Origin: JBBQER01 sp052148155
GTDB lineage: Bacteria > Actinomycetota > Acidimicrobiia > IMCC26256 > PALSA-610
Length of the DNA: 15,231 nucleotides
Reading direction: 5' to 3'
Assembly (NCBI GenBank): GCA_052148155.1
Contig: JBKQIY010000202.1
Location: 1 to 15,231 of the forward strand
Below the pieces are notes generated by a model that did no database searches, had not been told where the DNA came from, and was given only the letters and a program-made list of their open reading frames with translations. Both the position numbers and the translations under genes were made by a program. Below, piece after piece: positions 1 to 7,206 of the stretch (position 1 is its first letter; each line of letters starts with the position of its first letter).

Positions 1-2
1 CC

Positions 3-911
3 AAGACCGCGCGGATCGCCTACGACAAAAACCCGTTCGGCATCGGCGCAGTGAAAGTCGCCGGCGACAACGAGCTATGTGTCCCGTCGGTCGAGGCGCC
101 CGCACCGCCAACCATTACATCGCCAACGACCACAGCGACAACGACATCGACGACGCCGCCAACAACGACGACACCAGCACCGACATACTGGACGCCGACA
201 GCGGCAGCTCCCATCTCGTGGTACTGGCAGCTCCAGGGCACGATCATCAATCAAAACGTGCAGGTCTACGACGTCGACGGGTTCGACACGTCGGCGGCCG
301 AGGTCGCCGCCCTCCACGCCCAGGGAGCAAAAGTCATCTGCTACATCAACGTCGGGGCAGCCGAAAACTGGCGTTCCGATTACGGTTCGTTCCCGTCCAC
401 CGTGCAGGGCTCAGCCGTGAGCGGCTTCCCAGGCGAATACTGGCTCGACATCCGCCAGCTGAGCGTCCTCGAACCGATCATGACCGCACGGATGCAGATG
501 TGCGTAGCCAAAGGTTTCGACGCCATCGAACCCGACAACGTCGACGGCTACACGAACTCGACCGGTTTTCCGCTCGCCGCCCAAGACCAACTCACCTACA
601 ACGAATGGATCGCGACCGAGGCCCACAGTCTTGGCCTGTCGGTCGGATTGAAAAACGACGTCGGCCAGACCGAACAGCTCGAGCCGTACTTCGACTGGGC
701 GCTCACCGAGGAATGCAACCTCGACCTCGAGTGTGGAACCGAATATTGGTTCACCCACGCGAACAAAGCTGTCTTCAACGCCGAATACATCGACGACGGC
801 GAAAGCACGAGCGCGTTCTGCACCCTCGACGCGACCGCCCACCTCAACGGTGCCCTGTACGACATCAACCTCGACGGCGCGACCTACCAGCCCTGCACCG
901 GTACCTGGTAG
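3..911 (+). CDS. Secreted GH114 endo-alpha-1,4-polygalactosaminidase-like hydrolase, 5' end outside window
   Basis: The reading frame is open from the left edge to the TAG at 909-911, so the start lies upstream; the GTG at 51 is only an internal candidate. Residues are numbered from that GTG. The piece before the linker (ending in DNELCVPS, about 6-13) looks like the end of a separate Cys-containing extracellular domain. Residues 16-50 are a Thr/Pro-rich linker typical of exported multidomain enzymes. The catalytic domain runs from about 56 to 286 and shows the GH114 (TM1410-like TIM barrel) pattern: VICYINVGA (95-103), YWLDIR (130-135), GFDAIEPDNVDGY (155-167), GLSVGLKND (195-203), FDWALTEEC (214-222) and KAVFNAEY (239-246). 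The acidic residues in EPDNVD and TEEC are the likely active-site positions by analogy with characterised GH114 enzymes. Family members cleave galactosaminogalactan-type polymers, but the substrate here is inferred. Two decayed copies of its C-terminal part lie at 3772-3941 and 8779-8850. Confidence 0.88.
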   Translation, partial: KTARIAYDKNPFGIGAVKVAGDNELCVPSVEAPAPPTITSPTTTATTTSTTPPTTTTPAPTYWTPTAAAPISWYWQLQGTIINQNVQVYDVDGFDTSAAEVAALHAQGAKVICYINVGAAENWRSDYGSFPSTVQGSAVSGFPGEYWLDIRQLSVLEPIMTARMQMCVAKGFDAIEPDNVDGYTNSTGFPLAAQDQLTYNEWIATEAHSLGLSVGLKNDVGQTEQLEPYFDWALTEECNLDLECGTEYWFTHANKAVFNAEYIDDGESTSAFCTLDATAHLNGALYDINLDGATYQPCTGTW

Positions 912-1773
912 CCGCAGACCCTGCAGACAACGGTGACGGCCCGACACGACAACACCTGCCGTCTTCCCCGTCAGGCACCACCGCCATGCGCTCTTGCCGA
1001 TCATCGGGTCCGCCTGCCGCCAGGTAGGACCGCGGATGAGCGCCGCAATCGTGTCGCGAACCATGGGAACGATGGTGGCAGGATGGTCGGGTGGGGCCAG
1101 AACTCCCAGACTTTGCCCGGCTCCCGGTCGGGACGAAGGAGTTGTTCGAGTGGCGACTCGAGCGACTTCCCCTGCGCCGAGTTCGGAATCGGATCGACGC
1201 CGATGCCGTGATACACAACGAGGTTCGCTCCGTGGAGCGTTTCTGTACCGAGCGCAAAGTCAGAGAACTTGACGCTCGCGCCTTGCGTACCTGGCACTTC
1301 CGCGCGGTCTACGACCGGGTCAGTGCTACCCGACCGGATTTGCTGCCGCCGTCTGCACGCCGACGCCATGACCAAGGTCGACATCTCCGGGCACGCTCGG
1401 AACGCGCTCTGCGCACATCCCGGCGCCACCTGCCGGACTTCCTTGTGGGCTGGCCGACCTGGTTCAGGCACCGCTGGGCGCGATTGCGGGCGGTCTTGGT
1501 CCGTCACCGTGCCGAAGTGTTCAAGGGGACCGAGGACGCCTAATCGCACGGCTCGACTCATACCGCCAAAGCGCACGACTCGATCCCGCTGTTCGTCATC
1601 CCGTCTGATGCCCCCGTCCGGTCCTCTCTCCCGACATGCTCGCGTTCGGCCGGAACCGACGATTCCTGCGTGCGGACACATTCGTGACCGTCCGCCCGTT
1701 GTTTGGGCAGGTTTGGGTCGTTAGCGTCTCGGGCAGCGTTCGATCCGATATGTCCGGTCTTGGGGGGTCTGTG
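912..1773. other. Long non-coding stretch with possible gene debris
   Basis: About 860 bases separate the GH114 stop from the chosen start of the DUF5666-repeat gene. A plus-strand frame at 1091-1543 (150 codons) is open, but its product is Arg-rich and has no recognisable motif. The minus strand holds a more protein-like stretch at roughly 955-1335, listed separately. No convincing promoter, terminator or RNA gene was seen, apart from the ribosome binding site just before 1774. Confidence 0.5.
955..1335 (-). pseudogene. Possible frameshifted remnant of an unknown gene
   Basis: Read leftwards from about 1335, one minus-strand frame gives a balanced amino-acid composition (for example ANLVVYHGIGVDPIPNSAQG and KVWEFWPHPTI). 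This is unlike the Arg/Pro-rich translations usual for antisense frames in GC-rich DNA. Near 1064 a different frame takes over the protein-like character (VRDTIAALIRGPTW, then KSAWRWCLTGKT), which suggests a frameshift. I do not recognise the family. There is no clear start or ribosome binding site. It may be debris of an old gene or a chance open frame. Confidence 0.22.
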
Positions 1774-3354
1774 GTGCGGAGCTCGCGGGTTGTTGCAGTG
1801 GTCGTGCTCGCCCTCGGGTCTTGCGTTGCCGGGATCGGTGCGGCCGGAGCTGGCGGGTCCCTCGGCGGTTTGGGGCTCGGGCTCGTGGGCTCGGTGAACG
1901 GGTCGACCGCGACGACCGCGTGCGGTGTGGCCGGAGCGTCGGGGACGTTCACCCTGACCGGTTACGGCCGCAGCAGCTCGCAGACGACCGTTGACGTGAC
2001 CGCACCGACGACGACGTTCTCCGGCTGGGGTTTGACCGCGCCGACGTTCCAGAATGTCTGCGTCGGCGAGATGGCCGACGCGACCGGCGCCACGTCCGGC
2101 GGTGCGGTGCAGGCAACCAACGTGATGATCTGGTCGCCGACACCGCTACCCACCCCGGTCGCGTTCGGGCTGGTCGCCTCGGTGAACGGGTCGACCGCGA
2201 CGACCGCGTGCGGCGCGGCCAACGCGTCGGGGACGTTCACGGTGACCGGACGCGAAGGCCGCAACAGCTCGCAGACAACCGTTGACGTGACCGCGACGAC
2301 GACAGCGTTCACCGAACCCGATGTGAGCGGACCGTCGTTCCTGAATGTGTGCGTCGGCGAAATGGTCGGCGCGACCGGCACCACCTCCGCAGGGGCGTTG
2401 CAAGCCACGAACGTCACGATCTGGTCGCCCGCACCGCCTCCGCCCCCGGCGGTCGCGTTCGGGCTGGTCGGCTCGGTGAACGGCTCGACCGCGACGACCG
2501 CGTGCGGCGCGGCCAACGCGTCGGGGACGTTCACGGTGACCGGACACCAAGGCCGCAACGCTTCGCAGACGACCGTTGCTGTGACTGCGATGACCACGGC
2601 GTTCACCGAACACGATGTGAGCACACCGTCGTTCCTGAATGTGTGCGTCGGCGAAATGGTCGGCGCGACCGGCACCACCGCCAGCGGCGCGTTACAAGCG
2701 ACGAACGTGACGATCTGGTCGCCGAAGCCACCAACGACCGGTTACAGCGCGTTCGGGATGGTCATCTCCGTGAACGGCTCGACAACCGCCGGCGCATGTG
2801 GCGTGGCCGACATGTCGGGAACGTTCACCGTCATCGGCCAACAAGGCCACCAACGCCACCGAGGCCACAACAACAACAGCAGCAGTACGCAGACAGTCAT
2901 CAACGTCACCGCCGGCGCGACCGGCGCGACAACGTTCACTGAGCGGGGTGTAAGTGCACCCTCCTTCGAGAACGTGTGCGTCAACGGAACCGCCGGCGCG
3001 CAAGGCGCGACCTCGGACGGTGCACTCCAGGCGACCGCCGTCAAGATCTGGTCGCCGCCAGCAACGCCGCCGTCGACGGCGTTCGGGATGGTGATCTCCG
3101 TGAACGGGTCCACCGCGACGACCGCGTGTGGTGTCGCCGCGATGTCAGGGACGTTTACGGTCATGGGCCGCAACAGCACCCAGACTGTCATCGACGTCAC
3201 CGCCAACACGACAACATTCCGTGAACACGGTGTGAGTGCACCGTCGTTCGCGAACGTGTGCGTGAACGCGACCGCCGCCGCCACCGGAACCGTCGCCGGC
3301 AGCGCGCTCGACGCCAACGGCGTGCAGATCTGGTCGCCACCCGCCACCACCTAG
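1774..3354 (+). CDS. Exported protein of five DUF5666-like tandem repeats
   Basis: The 526-residue product starts with a basic stretch and hydrophobic core (MVRSSRVVAVVVLALGSC), a signal peptide; LGSC could serve as a lipobox, so it may be a lipoprotein. GTG 1774 is chosen because a run of six G (1762-1767) sits 6 bases upstream; the in-frame ATG at 1750 has no such site. The mature protein is five copies of a module of about 96-110 residues with the pattern G-L/M-V-x-S-V-N-G-S-T, then A-C-G, SGTFTV, a T/V-rich strand pair, NVCVG or NVCVN, and ending near IWSP. This matches the small beta-barrel DUF5666 family, whose function is unknown. Each module carries two Cys (in TACG and NVCV), possibly a disulfide outside the cell. 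Short Pro-rich linkers join the modules. Module 4 has a His/Asn/Gln/Ser-rich insertion. It is probably a surface or matrix protein; no enzyme motif is visible. Confidence 0.82.
   Translation: MRSSRVVAVVVLALGSCVAGIGAAGAGGSLGGLGLGLVGSVNGSTATTACGVAGASGTFTLTGYGRSSSQTTVDVTAPTTTFSGWGLTAPTFQNVCVGEMADATGATSGGAVQATNVMIWSPTPLPTPVAFGLVASVNGSTATTACGAANASGTFTVTGREGRNSSQTTVDVTATTTAFTEPDVSGPSFLNVCVGEMVGATGTTSAGALQATNVTIWSPAPPPPPAVAFGLVGSVNGSTATTACGAANASGTFTVTGHQGRNASQTTVAVTAMTTAFTEHDVSTPSFLNVCVGEMVGATGTTASGALQATNVTIWSPKPPTTGYSAFGMVISVNGSTTAGACGVADMSGTFTVIGQQGHQRHRGHNNNSSSTQTVINVTAGATGATTFTERGVSAPSFENVCVNGTAGAQGATSDGALQATAVKIWSPPATPPSTAFGMVISVNGSTATTACGVAAMSGTFTVMGRNSTQTVIDVTANTTTFREHGVSAPSFANVCVNATAAATGTVAGSALDANGVQIWSPPATT
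1876..3340 (+). repeat. Five in-frame tandem repeats of about 290-330 bp
   Basis: Equivalent points of the repeats fall at about 1876, 2164, 2458, 2752 and 3082, giving unit lengths of 288, 294, 294 and 330 bases. Units 2 and 3 are nearly identical in DNA over their first 100 bases and again around the NVCVGEMVGATGT segment. Units 1, 4 and 5 are more diverged. The extra length of unit 4 comes from a low-complexity insertion around 2840-2890 encoding His, Asn, Gln and Ser. Confidence 0.9.
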
Positions 3355-4065
3355 CCGAACCCGGACGACCCGTGCGGCAGGCCGTTCCACAAAACCCCCG
3401 CGGCTCGACCCAGATAACGGTTCATCCGCATCGACGCTCCAAACGACGGGCGTGTCGATCGGAACGAACACCGCGTGGTGAGCGTCGCAACATGCCAACC
3501 GAATCGCTCGATACTGCGCCGTCTCCCAAGGCCACTGGTTCTCGACGTCGCCGCTGGCGGGCACTACACGCAAGAAGCGTGCGGCCCTGCACATATGCGT
3601 GCGGCCGTCGAGACGAATCTCGCCCGTAACTGTCTGACCATTCCACGCCCCCGCGGCGGGGGTTCATCGAGATCCGTTCCAAGATCCCGGTGCTGTCGGA
3701 CGGCCTTCGCCCACTGGGAACGGGCTCGCCTCCTGCTGGACCACCATGACGTTGGACCGACGTCACATAGAACCGAGTACTGGTTCATCCAGGCGAACGA
3801 GGCTGCTGCAACGCCGAATACATCGACCACGACGAAAGCGCCGCCGCGTTCTGTCCGGCTGACGCGGCCGCTCACGTCAACGGTGCCCTGTACGGCATCG
3901 ACCTCGACGGCGCTGCCTCCCAACCCTGCACGGGCACCTGGCCACGACGCCTCCCCGAAGTGTCCCGGTACGCCGCAGCTGTCGCGTGTCGCGCCAGGAA
4001 CGGCCGTGGTGAGACGGACGGACCTCGAAGCGTTCGCGCGCTGAGAAGGTCGACGACTGTTTGGG
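3355..4065. other. Intergenic region holding a GH114 remnant
   Basis: About 710 bases lie between the convergent ends of the DUF5666-repeat gene and the ABC permease gene. It contains the GH114 remnant at 3772-3941 and a GC palindrome at about 3647-3661 (CCCCCGC, G, GCGGGGG) with no T-tract after it. A minus-strand frame around 3400-3560 is somewhat protein-like, but I cannot assign it. No intact gene is supported. Confidence 0.55.
3772..3941 (+). pseudogene. Frameshifted C-terminal remnant of a second GH114 gene
   Basis: The translation starts TEYWFIQANEAA, then needs a one-base shift near 3810 to continue NAEYIDHDESAAAFC, then HVNGALYGIDLDGA and QPCTGTW. This parallels residues 230-286 of the GH114 protein at 3-911 (TEYWFTHANKA, NAEYIDDGESTSAFC, HLNGALYDINLDGA, QPCTGTW). 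The stop codon found after QPCTGTW in the intact copy is replaced by CCA. I cannot align the sequence before 3772, so the catalytic barrel is gone. It is a decayed paralogue, not an expressed enzyme. Confidence 0.85.
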
Positions 4066-5244
4066 TTACGCGTCCCGCGTGTTCATCCGCCAGGCTCCGA
4101 GGATGGTCCAGCCGACGAGCCAGGCGATGATGACGCACACCGCGACGAACGTCGTTTCCGGTACAAGGATGGACGCTGCATGTGGGGGCGCTGGGCCGTC
4201 CCCTCCGAAGATTCTGACGGACAGTCCGCCAGGTTCGAGGTGGGCGGTGGCGAGTCCGACCACGGCCCGTTGCAGGTTGATGAAGTGGGGGATGTTCGCT
4301 CGGGAGAAGATCGGCGTCAGGATGATCTCGAGGACGATCATCATGACGACTGCGACGGTCCGTTGGCCGAGGAGCGCACCGAGCCCGAGCCCGACGACAA
4401 AGCCGATGAGCGCTTCGAGTTCGAGCCACAGCCCGGTTTTGACCATAAGCGACGTCGACGGAGCGAGGAAAAATCTGGAGTAGTCGGCATAGTCCTGCTG
4501 GGCGACCTGGATGGCCTTGGCTGTGACGTCCGCGGGCACAAGGTGTCCGGGCGTACCGGATCCCGAGGGTCCGCTGCTGTTCTGTCCGGCGGGGCCGCCG
4601 ACGGGGCCGTTGGCGCAAGGCGCGTCCGCGGGAGGCGGTCCGTTGTAGGGGAAGTTGCACACGACCTCATCGGCATGGTTAGCCGCCCAGGTCTCGAGCG
4701 CGGGGAGGGACAGACGTGCGGGGACGTTGGCGCCGTTGTAGTTGAGTGAGGTCGGCGCCGCGAACACGCATACCCCGCAGACGATCGCGAAGCCGATCGC
4801 GACCAACGGCCCGATGATGGCGAGCCCGGCGGGGATCCGGGCGAAATACAGCGCGAGTCGGGAGCGGCCAGTGACGACGAGGTGGCGGAACATCCCTTCG
4901 GTGAGATCGACCGATCCCGCAGTGCAACCCAACGTGGCGGCGACGACGAAGCCGAACACGTACAGAACAATGACGACGAGATGGTTGAAGATGTCGTAGC
5001 CGCCGGCCGGCCCGTAGGAATGCGGGTCGAAGGCATGCAGCAGCAGCCGGATGACAAGAAAGAGTGTCGGGAGACCGATCGTGACCCCGACGAGTGCGAT
5101 CATGAGTCCGCGTCGTTTGCGCAGCTCCATAAAGCGGGTCGCGATCATCCCGCCGGTCGGTATCCACGACCCTCGCCGGTCAACCGATCCTCCAACGGAC
5201 GTCCCGATGGCCGCGGTGGTGCTCGTGTCGGGTGTGATGGTCAT
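4066..5244 (-). CDS. ABC transporter permease, six predicted membrane segments
   Basis: The start is ATG 5244, whose first bases overlap the stop of the upstream ATPase gene (ATGA), so the two are translationally coupled. The product is 392 residues with a hydrophilic N-terminus (1-45) and predicted helices at about 47-69, 86-107, 136-163, 272-292, 296-314 and 366-386. This is the architecture of ABC-2-type permeases that pair with BcrA/CcmA-like ATPases in drug, antibiotic or lipid export. Between helices 3 and 4 is a loop of about 105 residues, rich in Gly, Pro, Asn and Ser, with two Cys (196 and 210); by topology it should face outwards. The motif SVDLTEGMFRHLVVTGRSR (111-129) between helices 2 and 3 resembles the cytoplasmic coupling region of this permease type. 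The substrate cannot be read from the sequence. An earlier in-frame start at 5283 would overlap the ATPase gene and is not preferred. Confidence 0.85.
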   Translation of the reverse strand: MTITPDTSTTAAIGTSVGGSVDRRGSWIPTGGMIATRFMELRKRRGLMIALVGVTIGLPTLFLVIRLLLHAFDPHSYGPAGGYDIFNHLVVIVLYVFGFVVAATLGCTAGSVDLTEGMFRHLVVTGRSRLALYFARIPAGLAIIGPLVAIGFAIVCGVCVFAAPTSLNYNGANVPARLSLPALETWAANHADEVVCNFPYNGPPPADAPCANGPVGGPAGQNSSGPSGSGTPGHLVPADVTAKAIQVAQQDYADYSRFFLAPSTSLMVKTGLWLELEALIGFVVGLGLGALLGQRTVAVVMMIVLEIILTPIFSRANIPHFINLQRAVVGLATAHLEPGGLSVRIFGGDGPAPPHAASILVPETTFVAVCVIIAWLVGWTILGAWRMNTRDA

Positions 5245-6218
5245 TGCGTTTCTCCGAGTCGGCTCGTGACTTGCAAGAACCACGATTCGAGTGACGCCTG
5301 CACCGGTTGCAGGCGGTACAAGGAAATGCCGCCTTCGACGAGCACGCGGGCGACCTCGGCGATGACGTCACCTGAGGTGCCCGCCGGCAGGGTCATCTGT
5401 AACCCGTCCGGGCGTACGTCGATGTGCGCGCCGATCGTGGTGCGTTCGAGCAGGATGCGGGCACGGTCGGGCTCGGAACATTCGACCTGCAGTTCCAGCG
5501 ATGCGCCCGACAACAGTTGCGCGATCGGCCCTTGGCGGATGATCCGTCCCTGGTCGACGATGGCGACGGCGTCGCAGGTCCGTTCGACTTCGTCGAGCAG
5601 ATGCGACGACAACACCACGGTGCGGTCCTCGGCCACCAACGACAAGATCATGTCGCGCATCTCGTGCATGCCGGCCGGGTCGAGTCCGTTCATCGGCTCG
5701 TCCAGGATCAACAGCTGGGGGTCGCCGAGCAGACAGGCGGCGACACCAAGACGTTGACGCATGCCCATCGAGTACTTCGCGACTCGGTCATCGGCGCGGT
5801 GTGCCATGCTGACCCGCTCGAGTGCCGGCCCGATCCGGTCCCGCGCCGCGGGTTCACGCGCCGCGGCGAGGATCTGCAAGTTCTGCCGTCCGGTCAGATG
5901 GGCATGGAACCGGGGCTCGTCAACGATGGCACCTACACGCGCCAAAGCCATGTCGCGATGTTGGGGGACGGGAATTCCGAGCAGCGACATTGTGCCGGCA
6001 TCTGCGTGCGTGAGTCCCAACAGGACGCGGATCAGCGTGGTCTTCCCGGCACCGTTGGGTCCGAGATAGCCGAACGCGCAACCCCGCGGGACGAGGAGCT
6101 CCACGTCATTCACCGCGACGTTGTCCCCGAACCGTTTCGTCAACCCGTGCGTCTCGACCGCCCAGCGAGTGTCCGCCGGTCGCTCTTCTGCAATGTCAGT
6201 AACCGCGGTCGTGCTCAT
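5241..6218 (-). CDS. ABC transporter ATP-binding protein, BcrA/CcmA type
   Basis: This is the energy-supplying subunit for the permease encoded directly downstream with a 4-base overlap. ATG 6218 is chosen: GGTGGG lies a few bases upstream and the family-like sequence begins soon after; an upstream in-frame start at 6278 would add 20 unconvincing residues. In the 325-residue product the Walker A is GPNGAGKTT (53-61), the signature is YSMGMRQRLG (149-158), the Walker B is LLILDEP (169-175), the D-loop is NGLDP (177-181), and the H-loop His is 206 in SSHLL. The usual Q-loop region reads VDEP (99-102) followed by LTGRQNL, as in the bacitracin-exporter-like branch. Residues from about 240 to 325 form a C-terminal accessory domain. 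The likely role is export of, or resistance to, a small molecule or peptide. The PadR gene 1 kb upstream on the same strand may regulate it, but no operator copy was found at this gene's own promoter region. Confidence 0.93.
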   Translation of the reverse strand: MSTTAVTDIAEERPADTRWAVETHGLTKRFGDNVAVNDVELLVPRGCAFGYLGPNGAGKTTLIRVLLGLTHADAGTMSLLGIPVPQHRDMALARVGAIVDEPRFHAHLTGRQNLQILAAAREPAARDRIGPALERVSMAHRADDRVAKYSMGMRQRLGVAACLLGDPQLLILDEPMNGLDPAGMHEMRDMILSLVAEDRTVVLSSHLLDEVERTCDAVAIVDQGRIIRQGPIAQLLSGASLELQVECSEPDRARILLERTTIGAHIDVRPDGLQMTLPAGTSGDVIAEVARVLVEGGISLYRLQPVQASLESWFLQVTSRLGETQ

Positions 6219-6585
6219 CGCACCCACCGACCGGCGGCTTCGACCAGCATCGACCGGTCGAGCTTCAGTGGCCCACAAATCTCACGTTTCATGAGGTTTA
6301 GCGTCCGCCTTCCCTGTCGTTTTCACCATCAGGAACTTCCCGCACTCAACCCTGAGATCTCGCCGCAAGCGTCAGGGCCCGTCGAAGGGCAGGCGACTTC
6401 GACAGTCGAGAACACCGATCGTGTGCGGTGCGCCACAGACCGTACGGACCGACGACATACCCGGGTTCTGGATCACGACCCCAAACAATCACGGCGCCCC
6501 AAACATCACGGCGCGGGGTGCTGCAACACGACGTTGGGGAGCGCGCGCTTCGTCGATGTGGTCATGGCAAGCGGCCCGCGTGCCC
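6219..6585. other. Gap between HAAS-like gene and ABC ATPase gene
   Basis: These 367 bases separate two gene pairs on the minus strand. The part next to the ATPase gene (about 6285-6330 as seen on the plus strand) is less GC-rich and is the best place for a promoter, but I could not settle on a -35/-10 pair. A tandem repeat at 6479-6513 lies nearer the HAAS-like gene end. No open frame here looks coding. Confidence 0.45.
6479..6513. repeat. Two tandem copies of a 17-18 bp unit
   Basis: CCCCAAACAATCACGGCG (6479-6496) is followed directly by CCCCAAACATCACGGCG (6497-6513); the copies differ by one A. It lies downstream of the HAAS-like gene stop and upstream of the ABC ATPase gene. It could be a tandem protein-binding site or a simple duplication. 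Confidence 0.8.
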
Positions 6586-7206
6586 CTAGGAGTAGTGGCC
6601 TTCTGGGGTCTGGTCGTGGTGTGGATGTGACCAGCGGCCCCCGTTGTTCCATGGTCGCCAGAAGGCCACCGTCAGGGTCAGCCCGATGATTCCGACGAGG
6701 AGGACGGCCAGGATGAGCACTCCGATCGCTCCGATCGGGCCCTGAGAAGCGACGCGCACGGTGACGGGCCCGACCCGCATTCTCGGGAACGGTGGGAACG
6801 GGACGGGCCCGATGACCGGACCGGCGACGGCCCGCGACGAGCGGACGCCGCCGACCACGAGCGCAGCACCGATGAAGACGACAACTCCGGCCGCGACTGA
6901 TCCCGCGAGGACGGCGAGCACGCCCAGGTGCCGGCGGGGTCTCGTCGTCGTCGTCGTCGTCGGCGGCGGCAGCGGCTGGGTTTGGGGAGGTTCGGGCGGT
7001 TGGGCGACGCCTCGTTCGGCTGCCCACGAGGCTGCGAACGAACGGGGATCGAACGCGCCGCTCCCCAGTACCTCTTCTGGCGAAGCCCCCTCGGCCTCGG
7101 CTTCTTTCAGGTCGGCTTCGAGGTCCGCTGCCATCTCGTTGGCGATCGGGTCGGGGACGTGCAGCCTGGCCCATTCGCGTCGGCACTCTTCGACGAATTC
7201 GTTCAC
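6586..7206 (-). CDS. HAAS-like (DUF1700-related) membrane protein paired with PadR regulator
   Basis: GTG 7206 overlaps the PadR stop (GTGA), and a strong ribosome binding site GGAGGTGA ends 4 bases upstream, which fixes the start. In the 206-residue product residues 1-66 form a charged helical N-terminal domain (EECRREWARL, then MAADLEADLKEAEAEG and SPEEVLG), the pattern of the HAAS domains commonly encoded next to PadR regulators. A Pro/Gln/Thr linker (68-92) contains six consecutive Thr. Helices at about 94-120 and 156-183 are predicted membrane segments, and the C-terminus is rich in His, Trp and Asn. By analogy it is a membrane partner of the PadR-controlled system, perhaps sensing or modulating the envelope signal; direct function is unknown. 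The region between the two helices (121-155) is rich in Pro, Val and Arg and probably extracytoplasmic. Confidence 0.75.
   Translation of the reverse strand: MNEFVEECRREWARLHVPDPIANEMAADLEADLKEAEAEGASPEEVLGSGAFDPRSFAASWAAERGVAQPPEPPQTQPLPPPTTTTTTRPRRHLGVLAVLAGSVAAGVVVFIGAALVVGGVRSSRAVAGPVIGPVPFPPFPRMRVGPVTVRVASQGPIGAIGVLILAVLLVGIIGLTLTVAFWRPWNNGGRWSHPHHDQTPEGHYS

Noticed and set aside
411..1064. Minus-strand open frame of 217 codons opposite the GH114 gene
   Set aside because: Most of it is antisense to a clear glycosidase domain; only the part right of the GH114 stop is kept as possible debris.
1091..1543. Plus-strand open frame of 150 codons
   Set aside because: Arg-rich composition, weak third-position G/C bias, no ribosome binding site and no recognised motif.
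1962..2678. Minus-strand open frames of about 240 codons across the DUF5666 repeats (also 2742-3350)
   Set aside because: They mirror the repeat structure of the plus-strand gene and lack a ribosome binding site; they are shadows of the repeats.
1876..3340. Repeat array considered as CRISPR or non-coding satellite
   Set aside because: Units are about 290 bases, in frame and coding, with no short repeat-spacer pattern.
5424..6689. Plus-strand open frame of 421 codons
   Set aside because: It is antisense to the ABC ATPase gene, which has every ATPase motif; the plus-strand product has no motif and arises from G/C bias.
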